64,000 nucleotides of DNA, taken from assembly GCF_905171765.1 (NCBI RefSeq), contig NC_053393.1, positions 185,561,921 to 185,625,920 of the forward strand, written 5' to 3'. This document shows positions 30,270 to 42,010 of this stretch, piece by piece; within the stretch, counting starts at the first letter, position 1; the number at the start of each line of letters is the position of its first letter. Source of the stretch: Bufo bufo. Its lineage: Eukaryota; Chordata; Amphibia; Anura; Bufonidae. Position numbers and translations under genes: made by a program. The notes below the pieces were generated by a model. The model was not told the DNA's origin and did no database searches. It was given only the letters and a program-made list of their open reading frames with translations.

Positions 30270-33227
30270 ATGGGGCAGACTCATGGGGCACACCCATCAG
30301 TTGCATAAGCAGGGTCTCTCACAGCACGCCATCGCTGCTGAGGTGGGACGCAGTAAGACAGTCATTTGGAATTTCTTAAATGATCCTGAGGGTTAGGCCT
30401 CATGCACACAACCGTTTTTTTTTAAGGTCCGCAAAAACGGGGTCCGTAGGTCCGTGATCCGTGACCGTTTTTTCGTCCGTGGGTCTTCCTTGATTTTTGG
30501 AGGATCCACGGACATGAAAAAAAAGTCGTTTTGGTGTCCGCCTGGCCGTGCGGAGCCAAACGGATCCGTCCTGAATTACAATGCAAGTCAATGGGGACGG
30601 ATCCGTTTGACATTGACACAATATGGTGCAATTGCAAACGGATCCGTCCCCCATTGACTTTCAATGTAAAGTCAGGAGTCCCTATTATACCATCGGATCG
30701 GAGTTTTCTCCAATCCGATTGTATATTTTAACTTGAAGCGTCCCCATCACCATGGGAATGCCCCTATGTTAGAATATACCATCGGATTTGAGTTAGATCG
30801 TGAAAACTCATATCCGACAGTATATTCTAACACAGAGGCGTTCCCATAGTGATGGGGACGCTTCAAGTTAGAATATACTTTGAACTGTGTACATGACTGC
30901 CCCCTGCTGCCTGGCAGCACCCGATCTCTTACAGGGGGCTATGATACGCACAATTAACCCCTCAGGTCCTGAGGGGTTAATTGTGCGTATCATAGCCCCC
31001 TGTAAAAAATCATGTGCTGCCAGGCAGGAGGGGGCACACCCCCTGCCCTCCCCAGTTTTAAATTCATTGGTGGCCAGGGGGCCCCCCTCCCTCCCCTGTA
31101 GTACTGTAGATTCATTGGTGGCCAGTGGGCTCCCCTCCCTAGCCCTCCTAATTAAAATCTCCCCCCCTATCATTGGTGGCAGCGGAGAGTTCCGATCGGA
31201 GTCCAGTTTAATCGCTGGGGCTCCGATCGGTAACCATGGCAACCAGGACGCTACTGCAGTCGTGGTTGCCATGGTTACTTAGCAATTTTTAGAAGCATTA
31301 TACTTAACTGCGAGCTGCGATGTCTGTGACCGGCCATGCGCTCCTCCTACTGGTAAGTGAAAGGTCTGTGCGGCGCATTGCTTATAGCACAGACCTGTCA
31401 CTTACCAGTAGGAGGAGCGCCCGGCCAGACACAGACATCGCAGCCTTGCAGGTAAGTTTAATGCTTCTAAAAATTGCTAAGTAACCATGGCAACCAGGAC
31501 TGCAGTAGCGTCCTGGTTGCCATGGTTACCGATCGGAGCCCCAGCGATTAAACTGGGACTCTGATCGGAACTCTCCGCTGCCACCAATGATAGGGGGGAG
31601 ATTTTAATTAGGAGGGGGAGGGAGGGGGGGCCCACTGGCCACCAATGAATCTACAGTACTACAGGGGAGGGAGGGGGGGCCCACTGGCCACCAATGAATC
31701 TACAGCACTACAAGGGAGGGAGGGGGGCCGCACTGGCCACCAATGAATTTAAAACTAGGGAAGGAGGGGGGTGTGCCCCCTCCTGCCTGGCAGCACATGA
31801 TCTCTTACAGGGGGCTATGATACGCACAATTAACCCCTCAGGTGCAGCACCTGAGGGGTTAATTGTGCAGATCACAGCCCCCTGTAAGAGATTGGGTGCT
31901 GCCAGGCAGCAGTGGGCAGTCATGTACACAGTTCAAAGTATATTCTAACTAGAAGCGTCCCCATCACTATGGGAACGCCTCTGTGTTAGAATATACTGTC
32001 GGATCTGAGCTTTCACGAAGTGAAAACTCAGCTCTGAAAAAGCTTTTATGCAGACAGATCTGCGAATCCGCCTGTGTGAAAGTAGCGTACGGCCACGGAC
32101 CACGGACGTGGATGCCAATCTTGTGTGCATCCGTGTTTTTTCACTGACCCATTGACTTGACAGGTCATATTTTTTTGACGGACAGGAAACACAGATCACG
32201 GATGCGGCTGCAAAACGGTGCATTTTCCGATTTTTACACGGATCCATTGAAAGTCAATGGGTCCGTGAAAAAAAATGGAAACGGAACAACGGCCGCGGAT
32301 GCACACAACGGTCGTGTGCATGAGGCCTAATGGAACAAAAAAGTAAAGTGGAAGACCCAAAACAATTTCATCAGCACTGAGCTGGAGGATCCAATTGGCT
32401 GTCCGTCAAGACACTGGACGATGCTCGACCCAAATTAAGGCCCTTACTGGTGCTGACTGCAGCCCCATAACCATCAGACGGCATCTGAGACTGAAGGGCT
32501 TCAAAAACAAAAAACGTCTTCAAAGAACTCGTCTCCTTGAACGCCACAGAACTGCTCGTTTGGACTTTGCAAGAGAGCACCAAACATAGGACATTCAAAG
32601 GTGGAAGAAAGTTTTATTCTCTGATGAGAAAAAATTTAACCTTGATGGTCCTGATGGTTTCCAACATTACTGGCATGACAAGCAGATCACACCTGAGATG
32701 TTTACTACACGCCACAGTGGAGGGGCGCCATAATGGTCTGGGGTGCTTTTTCCTTCAGTGGAACAATGGAGGTTTAGGAAGTGCAGGGGCGTCAAACGGC
32801 CGCTGGCTATGTCCAGATGTTGCAGAGAGCATTCCTCATGACTGAAGGCCCTCGTCTGTGTGGTAACAACTGGGTTTTTCAACAGGACAACGCTACAGTA
32901 CACAATGCCCGCAGGACAAGGGACTTCTTCCAGGAGAATAACATCACTCTTTTGGCCCATCCTGCGTGTTACCCTGATCTAAATCCAATTGAGAACCTTT
33001 GTGGATGGATGGCAAGGGAAGTTTACAAAAATAGACAACAGTTCCAGACAGTAGATGGCCTTCGTGCAGCCGTCTTCACCACTTGGAGAAATGTTCCCAC
33101 TCACCTCATGGAAACGCTTGCATCAAGCATGCCGAAACAAATTTTTGAAGTGATAAACAATAACGGCGGAGCTACTCATTACAGAGTTCATGTTTGGAAG
33201 CTGGATTTCTGTTTTGGGGGGGTTTAG
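30270..33227 (+). pseudogene. Tc1-D transposase pseudogene (DD34E)
   Basis: N-terminal helix-turn-helix: LHKQGLSQHAIAAEVGRSKT and WNFLNDPEG (30300-30395). After the insertion: RQDTGRCSTQIKALTGADCS (about 32400), RLKGFKNKKRLQRTRLLERH, then a TAG at 32587, [17 protein letters not shown] (first catalytic Asp, about 32610-32655), a frameshift near 32735, and GNNWVFQQDNATVHNARRT ... YPDLNPIE (second Asp and the Glu, 34 residues between them) in an open frame 32781-33227. At least one stop, two frameshifts and the 1.9-kb insertion disable it. The wild-type role would be cut-and-paste transposition into TA. Confidence 0.88.
30396..32327. mobile_element. 1.9-kb palindromic Harbinger-like foldback
   Basis: Ends GGCCTCATGCACACAACCG and CGGTCGTGTGCATGAGGCC, flanked by TTA (30393-30395) and TAA (32328-32330), i.e. 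a TWA target as in PIF/Harbinger with one substitution. Almost the whole element is self-complementary around about 31380 (GCGCTCCTCCTACTGGTAAG with CTTACCAGTAGGAGGAGCGC). Each arm holds its own hairpin (AATTAACCCCTCAGG.. near 30950, and 31825-31870). No transposase. Superfamily is inferred from target and termini. Confidence 0.78.
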
Positions 33228-33447
33228 TTTTTTTTTGGAGGTGTGGTCCTAAACTTTTGATCAGCTGAGAAACAGCCTGTTTCAGTTTATTCATTGTTTT
33301 CATTAAATGCTCAAAAAATGTTTTGTCTCCCTCCCATTTCTTCTTGTTACATGTTGAAGCTCTACTTGGAACCTTGTTAGGATCCAGCCATGCTAAATAT
33401 GATTTTTTGCCATTTTTCAAGTGGTCTTAAACTTTTGATCAGGACTG

Positions 33448-34035
33448 TATAAGCAAACACTGAATAAAAAAAAAACTGCTTGGTGGCCATACTTACTGCA
33501 AGGGCAGTTAGAAGCTCTTTGTGCATATAATTGATCAAAAATATGTCGGGCCCATCTACCAGATGACAAGGTGGCTTCTAATCAGATGGGGCCTTCTCTA
33601 ACATGCCTCTCCTGGGCTTACAGCCTACAATCTGGGCAAAGTAGCACCCAGCTATATCCTACACATGCCTCTCCCAGGCTGTGAGCCTGCAGTATGGGTG
33701 GTGAGTTTGAACCGTGCACCACAGCCCATTTATCATGTGCATGTGCTTTTAATTAGATAGATTGTACAGCTGCATTCTACTTTGCCCATATTGCAGGCTG
33801 ACAGCCTGGGAGAGGCATGTGTAGGATATAGCTGGGTGCTACTTTGCCCAGATTGTAGGCTGTAAGCCCAGGAGAGGCATGTTAGAGTAGGCCCCATCTG
33901 ATTAGAAGCGACCTTGTCGTCTGGTAGATGGGTCCGACATATTTTTGATCAATTATATGCGCAAAGAGCTTCTAACTGCTCTTGCAGTAAGTATGGCCAC
34001 CAAGCTGTTATTTTTTTATTCAGTGTTTGCTTATA
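33448..34035. repeat. Foldback element with TATAAGCAAACACTG ends
   Basis: Ends TATAAGCAAACACTGAATAA and TTATTCAGTGTTTGCTTATA. The arms match over about 250 bp (GCCTCTCCTGGGCTTACAGC with GCTGTAAGCCCAGGAGAGGC). It abuts the Tc1-D right end, sharing its TA. Noncoding; superfamily not assigned. Confidence 0.82.
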
Positions 34036-34523
34036 TCTTTGTGCAATTGAATTGTGTTTCAGCCAAGGTAGCGTGCACCTGCATTCTCAAATTTATTTAT
34101 TTTAAACCTTTCTGACACTTTTTAAAAAAATTATCTCCCAGGAAAAAAACTTTAAATGGACAAGCCAATTATAAATTGCTTCTTCATGGGCCATTATTGT
34201 AATAACTAACTGTGTAAATGAAGAAAAAAATATTTCTTATTACTAATCTTGATTGTAAAAATTGTTTTTGGTAGATTGAGGAACATTTACAGAACACATA
34301 ACTGCTTAGCCCATGTCTCTCATTACATGACCTGGTAGTCATAATAATAGCATGTCCATTTCATACAGAGCCCTGCCTCAATGCACTTAGGGTGCTAGAG
34401 CTGAAGATCAATGTCCCTATACAACATATGGTCAAACTGCAGTGTCTAACCTCCCTTTGCATATGCATGACACATTTCCTAAAGTGATATAGAGTCATTT
34501 TGATCCCATCATGTGCTCTGTTA
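34036..34523. other. No gene seen; AT-rich
   Basis: Unassigned sequence. Confidence 0.4.
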
Positions 34524-34526
34524 TAA

Positions 34527-34895
34527 GGGCTCATGCACACGACCGTTGCCTGGCCATGGCTGTATTGCGGCCCACATACAGCGCGTCTGCAATACACAGG
34601 CATCACTTGAATGGGTCTGCAATCCCGGAAATGCGGTGCGGAACGGAAGCACGGATCGGAAGCCCACGGAAGCACTGCGGAGAGCTTTCGTGTTGTTTAT
34701 GTCCGTGCCTCCACACCGCAAAAAAATAGAGCATGTTCTATTTTTTTTGTGGTGAGGATGGATCATGGACCCATTCAAGTTGAATGAATCTCGATCCAAC
34801 CCGGCAGCCGCACAGACGTTGCTCACGCATTGGGGACCACAAATTGTGGTCCCCAATGCACGGAATGGATGCACAACGTTCGTGTGCAAGAGGCC
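34527..34895. repeat. Harbinger-like MITE
   Basis: Ends GGGCTCATGCACACGACCGT and CGTTCGTGTGCAAGAGGCC, with TAA on both sides (34524-34526, 34896-34898). Same terminal type as the 1.9-kb foldback at 30396. Noncoding. Confidence 0.78.
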
Positions 34896-35156
34896 TAATT
34901 TAGTGAATCCTGGATAGAGTCTTTAAATGGTCTGGATGGGTTATTATAAGAATCTGTGTGGTTGACGACATCTAAATATATACTTGAAGTAGCAGTCTCC
35001 AAGCATTGGTGGACGTTCTCCATTATGGATTTTATAGCCAATCCAAATCCAAGGTGTTACAGTATATGGCTGTGGATTTGTGGTGTGGAGTTTGAATCAC
35101 AGATCCACTCAATTGCTGCAATGTCTGAACCCTAAGGTCAAGTCTGTAGAATACTT

Positions 35157-36462
35157 ACCGTATTTTTCGCCCTATAAGTCTGAGTTCACACGGGCGTTGC
35201 GGGAAAAGGTGCGGGTGCGTTGCGGGAACATGCACGATTTTTATGCGCGAGTGCAAAACATTGTAATGCGTTTTGCATGCGCATGAGAAAAATCGGCATG
35301 TTTGGGATCGGTGTTCTGTAGATTGTATTATTTTCCCTTATAACATGGTCATCACATGATCTTTTACCATGGTGATGGATCATGTGATGACCGGAGTGAC
35401 GTCACCACAGGTCCTTTTCCTGCACACAGCTAAGATGAAGACAGAAGAGATGCCGGGCTGCGCGAGCAAGTGGATTAAAGTGAGTTAAATTATTTTTTTT
35501 AAAAATTTAACCCCTCCAGCGCTATTTTACTATGCATTCTGAATTCAGAATGCTATTATTTTCCCTTATAACCATGTTATAAGGGAAAATAATAATGATT
35601 GGGTCTCATTCCCGGTAGTCTCCTAGCAACCGTGTGCGTGAAAATCGCACCGCATCCGCACTTGCTTGCGGATGCTTGTGATTTTCACGCAGCCCCATTC
35701 ACTTCTATGGGGCCTGCGTTGCGTGGAAAACGCACAATATAGAGCATGCTGCGATTTTCACGCAGCGCATAAAAGATGCGTGAAAATCACAGCTCATGTG
35801 CACAGCCCCATAGAAATGAATGGGTCCAGATTCAGTGCGGGTGCAATGCGTTCACCTCCCGCATTGCACCCGCGCGGAATACTCGCCCGTGTGAACTCAC
35901 TCTAAGACCCACCAACCCATAAGACGCACCTAGATTTTAGAGGAGGACAATAAGAAATTTCTCATTTTCATTAGACCTCAGGTCAGACCACCAATCAGAC
36001 CCCCAATGTTAATCAGAACTCAGCTGACAGCCCCAATCAGACCCCAATATTAATAAGACCCCAATAAGACCTCAGATCAGACCCCAATATGAATGACCCC
36101 CAATTGGACCTCAGATAAGAGCCCCAAAATAAATAAGACCATTTCAGACATCAGATCAGCCCCCATGCCTCATATAACATAAAATAAAAAATCCACTTAC
36201 CTCTCCTGCTCCGGATGCCACCGCTCCTCCTGCCGTCAGTTGTACTATGACCTGACGCGCCCTCATGCTGTGCTCAGCAACAGCACAGTCGACAGTCAAG
36301 GACCAGGAAGAGTACAGAACCTTCACCCCTTCCCTGTCCTCCGGTACTAATGAGTGCTTCCATAATGGAAGTGCTCATTAGTATTCACCCCATAAGACGC
36401 TGGGACATCTTTCTCCCACTTTTGGGGGGAAAAATGCGTCTTATGGGGGGGGAAATACAGCA
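35157..36462. repeat. 'TATAAGACGCAC' repeat, second copy
   Basis: Left end ACCGTATTTTTCGCCCTATAAG, right end GCGTCTTATGGGG..GGAAATAC, with diverged CAGACCTCAGATCAGACCCC units at about 35965-36160. Interrupted by the MITE at 35179-35902. Confidence 0.7.
35179..35902. repeat. MITE with TGAGTTCACACGGGCG ends
   Basis: Inverted ends TGAGTTCACACGGGCG and CGCCCGTGTGAACTCA with TAAG on both sides (35175-35178, 35903-35906). Removing it restores the CCTATAAGAC reading of the host repeat. It contains local palindromes, e.g. TTTTCCCTTATAACCATGTT near 35558 pairing with the following bases. Confidence 0.72.
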
Positions 36463-37049
36463 TTTTTGTGCACTAATTTTGCAGATGCTCCTAATTGATT
36501 TTACCCACTTTCAATATGCAGTGTGAAATCTGCCATTAAATTTGCAGCACAATACATTGCAAAATACCAACGTAGGTATAGATTATGCTGCTGATTGGCC
36601 ACTGGTACATTGCAGTGAAATCTGCCATGTGTGGGGTTACCACAATACTCTTATGTATCAGATTAGAAACATTGGAGTCCAATTTACGTCCCTGCTACAT
36701 CCAAGTACTGTTTTGGGCAGGTAGTGCTCCGTTCACTTGAAATTTTATTCCATCTTAAACTCAGTCCGCTCATAAATAATTTAGAGGAAATCATTGTGAT
36801 TTTACTTATGCAGCTCACAGCAGAACAGAAAAGAAGAAGTCTATAAGGTGGTAAGCTAACTTTTAGCTTTTTACTCTTCTCTTGCTCATTAAACATCTGC
36901 TACTGTTAACTGCTGACATTTCGGTAGCCTGAAGAGCAGCCTTGTGGCATTTGATACGCCATATTATATAAAGCCATAAGAGAGACAAAAAGAAGAAATG
37001 CAAACATAAAATCTGAAATGTCATGAGTATTATTTAATGGAATTCTAAT
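36463..37049. other. No gene seen
   Basis: AT-rich unassigned sequence. Confidence 0.4.
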
Positions 37050-37411
37050 CAATTCTTTTCAATTGGGAATTTGTGGCTGGACGTAGCAACCCCATCTATC
37101 AGCTGTTTCAGGCAGCAACTGGTGCCTGAAATTATACAGGGGATGGATCTGGAATCAGAAGGCTCTGTTCACTGTGTGGTGGCCATGTCAGAGTACTGCA
37201 GCTCAGAATGGTACATGGAGGTGAAGTACACCAATGCCAGCAACTGCAAAGTAGATGGAGCCTTCCATCAACTATATTCTTTTCCAGTGCAGGCTGCTGT
37301 TCAAAACAGCTTATTGGTGGGGGTGACAAGTATCTGACTCCCACCAATCTGATATTGATAATTTATGAGGATAGGTCATCAATTAAACTAATTCTCAGAA
37401 AAAACTTTTAA
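37050..37411. repeat. Degraded MITE of the 6707 family
   Basis: Shares GAGGATAGGTCATCAAT and CTGATATTG.. with the right half of the MITE at 6707-7030 and ends ACTTTTAA. The left end is not clear. Short frames across it have no domain. Confidence 0.5.
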
Positions 37412-37698
37412 GGATGATGTTTGGCTTTGAGGATGCAGGGATTTTATTTTTATTTTGCCTCATTGTATTCTGACAACCATATTGATTTTTACCATTTATA
37501 TATGAGGGTTGGATATTACAGGACAAGTTGGGTGATTTACCCTATTTCATGTTGGATAAGACACTTTTCCCCCAAAAGTGGGGGGAAGATGGCAGTGTGT
37601 CTTATGGAGTGAATAGTAATAATCATTTCCATTATGGAAGTTGTCATAAGTATGCAGAAGGCGCCAGGAGTTATGAGTGTAGTGCTGCCCTGGATGTA

Positions 37699-38637
37699 CA
37701 GTACAGACCAAAAGTTTGGACACACCTTTTCATTCAAAGAGTTTTCTTTATTTTCATGACTATGAAGGCATCAAAACTATGAATTAACACATGTGGAATT
37801 ATATACATAACAAACAAGTGTGAAACAACTGAAAATATGTCATATTCTAGGTTCTTCAAAGTAGCCACCTTTTGCTTTGATTACTGCTTTGCACACTCTT
37901 GGCATTCTCTTGATGAGCTTCAAGAGGTAGTCCCCTGAAATGGTCTTCCAACAGTCTTGAAGGAGTTCCCAGAGATGCTTAGCACTTGTTGGCCCTTTTG
38001 CCTTCACTCTGCGGTCCAGCTCACCCCAAACCATCTCGATTGGGTTCAGGTCCGGTGACTGTGGAGGCCAGGTCATCTGGCGCAGCACCCCATCACTCTC
38101 CTTCATGGTCAAATAGCCCTTACTTTCAAAGTTTTCCCAATTTTTCGGCTGACTGACTGACCTTCTTTTCTTAAAGTAATGATGGCCACTCATTTTTCTT
38201 TACTTAGCTGCTTTTTTATTGCCATAATACAAATTCTAACAGTCTATTCAGTAGGACTATCAGTTGTGTATCCACCTGACTTCTCCTCAACGCCACTGAT
38301 GGTCCCAACCCCATTTATAAGGCAAGAAATCCTACTTATTAAACCTGACAGAGCACACCTATGAAGTGAAAACCATTTCAGGGGACTACCTCTTGAAGCT
38401 CATCAAGAGAATGCCAAGAGTGTGCAAAGCAGTAATCAAAGCAAAAGGTGGCTACTTTGAAGAACCTAGAATATGACATATTTTCAGTTGTTTCACACTT
38501 GTTTGTTATGTATATAATTCCACATGTGTTAATTCATAGTTTTGATGCCTTCAGTGTGAATCTACAATTTTCATAGTCATGAAAATAAAGAAAACTCTTT
38601 GAATGAGAAGGTGTGTCCAAACTTTTGGTCTGTACTG
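37699..38637 (-). mobile_element. Tc1-A copy 1, internally deleted Tc1
   Basis: 939 bp with ends CAGTACAGACCAAAAGTTTG and CAAACTTTTGGTCTGTACTG, TA on both sides (37697-37698, 38638-38639). Long inverted repeats of about 240 bp include the region that overlaps the transposase 3' end. Coding strand is minus. Confidence 0.92.
37840..38225 (-). pseudogene. Tc1-A transposase remnant, copy 1
   Basis: An ATG at 38225 starts an N-terminal fragment (MAIKKQLSKE, then the QSVSRKIGKTLK helix-turn-helix start). It is joined out of frame to the C-terminal part (GYLTMKESDGVLRQM, SPDLNPIEMVWGELDRRVKA, to EEPRI and stop at 37840). The central region with the first two catalytic Asp residues is absent; only the terminal Glu in NPIE remains. 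Cannot act alone but could be mobilised in trans. Confidence 0.88.
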
Positions 38638-40544
38638 TATACTCACCACACTCTGGCCTTCTTCCAATTGCCACATTGCACATTTCCTGACTGCGTGCAG
38701 CATCAGGACATAGTGCACATAGGTGTGCACTATGACCCGACACTGTGCAATGTAAGGTCACAGTGCAACACTAGGTCGGCAGAAGAACAGGGAGGGGTAA
38801 GTTCTTTTTTTTGGTCTGATGGTGCTTGGGGGTCTGATCTGAGGAGGAAAAAGGAAATGACGGGGGTCTATTATAAGGAGGAATGTGCGTCTGATACAGA
38901 CATCTGATGGAGCTTGGTGGTGTGATCTGAGGTCTGATAGAGCTTGGGGGTCTGATCTGAGGTATATTGGTGGTAAGTAGACACAATACTTCATTGCAAC
39001 GTCTGTTTTAAAGTACAACAATTTCATTTTTCAACCAGTTATTAAAGAAAACACATAATTTTGCTAGTACAATTCAATAAACTGTGTTTTCATTTATAAG
39101 CCTCATAATAAAATGTCTGGAAAATGAAAGAGTGCATAACAAAAGACCCTTGTTCTTCCAGAGTCAGAATGTGGGCAGCAGCAGTTGCAGCCATCGAGTC
39201 AGTAGTAGTAGGCCACAGCTCTCCCTGCCTTCTGAAAGGCACAAAATTATTATTGAGGAGAAAGAGAAGGAGATTGTGGACTGGATGGGTGACTCCTCCT
39301 CTCAGTCACAACAAGATGATGTGGAGGTCACTTATGAGTCTGGCACCATGCCTTGGAGCCAGGGGTAACAACATTCCTCCTTTCAACTCCAGAGAAGCCT
39401 TTCAGTTGCATGGTCTCTGAATTAACTGTCCCCTCCAAGTGGGGAGCCTTCATTTTTCCTAAGAAAAGGTAAGAAAAACCCACCACGGAATATAGTCAAG
39501 AGAGTATCCCTGTTGCTAAATTGTGTGAGAACAGTCAGCGTTTGGACTGCCATAAGGAGGAAGTTCAAGGGGAGGTGGAGTACCCCATGCATAGATGTGT
39601 TGGTGGTGGTAGGAGTAGTAACTGCAGCCACAGTGGAGGCAGTAGGGGCAGTGGTAGCGACAGTGGCACTTGGGGCAAATACAGATCAAAGAATCATGAG
39701 GTGGGGCCAAGGAGCCCATGATGACATAACACAGTCTGATAAAAGTGGCGGGAAGGGTAGTGACAGTGGAAATGTACAGCCAGGACCTCATCAAAAAATT
39801 GTCAGTGCCAGATCTGCTTCTATTATGGTCAGCTCGGGAACTGATGAAGCCACTAATACTGTGGACGCTCAAAACGTGCCCGAATTAAACCAAGCTCAGC
39901 TCTCAATAGCTCTGTGTACCTCCCTTATGACCGTTTTAATTCACAGTGCCGGAAAACAAAAAGCATTGTTGGAGTATTAAAACACATGGGCGTTCAAACC
40001 AAAAATAGCACCATGGCTCTATTGCAGAACATGAAGTGACATCACTCAATCCAGTGGGAAAACAAGTGGCCATCAGCTAGTGCAACAAGAGTGTATTCCT
40101 TCTCCCAGTCTCCTTTGAGGCAGCCAGGCCACATCAATGTGCAGTACAGTGTCCTCACCATCCCTTACTCCATCTCCTGATCAGACTATTCCTCCTTCTA
40201 CTCTGCTCCTTCGTTACCCATTGATAACGGAATGCGTGGCCAAGAAAAAATTCTATGCACCCAGCAATCTGCTGGTGCACAAGCTTAACACCCACCTGGC
40301 CAAATTGCTGGCGGTGCAGTCTTCGTCATACCACCTAGTGGATTCTGCTGCCTTTTGGGAGCTAATGGTGTTCGCTTAGCCTTGCTTAAAAATACCTAGC
40401 CAGCATTATTTGTCCAAAAAAGCCATCCCTGCCTTGTACTGTCAAGTGATGGAGAACGTGTGCTGCTCCTTGCAATTCTTGCTGTGCATAATGTGCACAC
40501 CAAGGTGGACACCTAGAGCAGCTGTTAGACAAGGGGCCAATATA

Positions 40545-41576
40545 CACTCACCTAAAGAATTATTAGGAACACCACACTAATACGGTGTTGGACCCCCTTT
40601 TGCCTTCAGAACTGCCTTAATTCTATGTGGCATTGATTAAACAAGGTGCTATTAGCATTCTTTAGAAATGTTGGCCCATATTGATAGGATAGCATCTTGC
40701 AGTTGATGGAGATTTGAGGGATGCACATCCAGGGCACGAAGCTCCCGTTCCACCACATCCCAAAGATGCTCTATTGGGTTGAGATCTGGTGACTGTGGGG
40801 GCCATTTTAGTACAGTGAACTCATTGTCATGTTCAAGAAACCAATATAAAATGATTCGAGCTTTGTGACATGGTGCATTATCCTGATGGAAGTAGCCATC
40901 AGAGGATGGATACATGTTCTCATTCTGTTTACGCCAACAGAAAATCGAGACTCATCAGACCAGGCAACATTTTTCCAGTCTTCAACAGTCCAATTTTGGT
41001 GAGCTTGTGCAAATTGTAGCCTCTTTTTCCTATTTGTAGTGGAGATGAGTGGTACCCGGTGGGGTCTTCTGCTGTTGTAGCCCATCCGCCTCAAAGTTGT
41101 GCGCTTTGTGGCTTCACAAATGCTTTGCTGCGTACCTCGGTTGTAACAAGTGGTTATTTCAGTCAACGTTGCTCTTCTATCAGCTTGAATCAGTCGGCCC
41201 ATTCTCCTCTGACCTCTAGCATCCACAAGGCATTTTTGCCCACAGGACTGCCGCATGCTGGATGTTTTTCCCTTTTCACACCATTCTTTGTAAACCCTAG
41301 AAATGGTTGTGCGTGAAAATCCCAGTAACTGAGCAGATTGTGAAATACTCAGACCGGCCCGTCTGGCACCAACAACCATGCCACGCTCAAAATTGCTTAA
41401 ATCACCTTTCTTTCCCATTCTGACATTCAGTTTGGAGTTCAGGAGATTGTCTTGACCAGGACCACACCCCTAAATGCATTGAAGCAACTGTCATGTGATT
41501 GGTTGACTAGATAATTGCATTAATGAGAAATAGAACAGGTGTTCCTAATAATTCTTTAGGTGAGTGTATGTCTTTC
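40545..41576 (-). mobile_element. Tc1-C, Tc1-like element with DD36E spacing
   Basis: 1032 bp with inverted ends CACTCACCTAAAGAATTATT and AATAATTCTTTAGGTGAGTG, TA on both sides (40543-40544, 41577-41578). Inserted in hAT-D. Coding strand is minus. Confidence 0.93.
40652..41418 (-). pseudogene. Tc1-C transposase, internal deletion
   Basis: Starts at ATG 41418: MGKKGDLSNFERGMVVGARR, helix-turn-helix with ISQSAQLLGFSRTTISRVYK, a second helix-turn-helix region, then NVAWSDESRF with the first catalytic Asp (about 40957-40985). Directly after this the frame changes and the sequence resumes at MYPSSDGYFHQDNAPCHKAR (second Asp, about 40880) through SPDLNPIEHLWD (Glu). The roughly 70-80 residues normally between these blocks are missing, so the join is an out-of-frame internal deletion. 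Spacing from the second Asp to Glu is 36 residues (DD36E), a recognised Tc1-related subgroup. Confidence 0.88.
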
Positions 41577-41769
41577 ATGACCCACTGGGTCAATGTTTTT
41601 TCATGTGAGGCAGCACCATAGCAAGAAGGCCAGGTCTTTTTCACACCTCCACATTTGTGTCAATCTGGTTCTCATACCAAGCACTTATACACCTCCTCCA
41701 TGAGCATTCTCCCATCCCAAACTGCAGGAGGATACAGCTTTGCTACCACTAACCCTCTCTGGTATCATA

Positions 41770-42010
41770 CAGTGAGAAACAGAAGTATTTGAACAACCTG
41801 CGATTTTGCAGGTTCTCCCACTTAGAAATCATGGAGGGGTCTGAAATTCACATTGTAGGTGCATTCCCACTCTGAGAGACAGAATAAATAAATAAAAATC
41901 AGGAAATCACATTGTATGATTTTTAAAGAATTTATTTGTCTTGCACTGCTGAACATAAGTATTTGAACATCTGAGAAACAGCAAGAATTCTGTCTCTCAA
42001 GCAAGAGGGC
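41770..42010. repeat. Tc1/mariner terminal fragment
   Basis: CAGTGAGAAACAGAAGTATTTGAAC with TA before it, then GATTTTGCAGGTTCTCCCAC, and AACATAAGTATTTGAACA about 170 bp later: the long terminal repeat layout of a common vertebrate Tc1 family. No transposase and no right end. Confidence 0.7.

Larger units (their letters stand above)
30267..33449 (+). mobile_element. Tc1-D, Tc1/mariner element split by a Harbinger-like foldback
   Basis: The 5' terminal repeat is missing; coding sequence starts abruptly next to hAT-A. The right end is intact: ...TTTTGATCAGGACTGTA. The foldback at 30396-32327 separates the N-terminal helix-turn-helix from the rest. Excision with one 3-bp target copy restores a contiguous reading DPEGY-like. 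Confidence 0.85.
37537..38965 (-). repeat. 'TATAAGACGCAC' repeat, third copy (reverse)
   Basis: TTGGATAAGACACTTTTCCC at the left and reverse-orientation GGTCTGATCTGAGG units at 38820-38960. Truncated on the right. Interrupted by Tc1-A copy 1. Confidence 0.65.
39100..41769 (+). pseudogene. hAT-D transposase pseudogene, split by Tc1-C
   Basis: Scattered frames of a third hAT family: KEKEIVDWMGDSSSQSQQDD (about 39256-39315, compare EDIVDWLTQDTQSS in hAT-2), LNTHLAKLLAVQSSSYHLVD (about 40287-40346), PSQHYLSKKAIPALYCQV (about 40400-40450), then after Tc1-C MSFMTHWVNVF (about 41579-41605). The BED finger, second Asp block and hATC end are missing. Many stops and frame changes. Excising Tc1-C gives GQYMSFMTHWVNV, the normal block after the first catalytic Asp. 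Confidence 0.75.

Noticed and set aside
30868..31282. Pair of opposite 131-134-codon frames in the large foldback
   Set aside because: The arms are inverted copies, so the frames mirror each other; noncoding palindrome.
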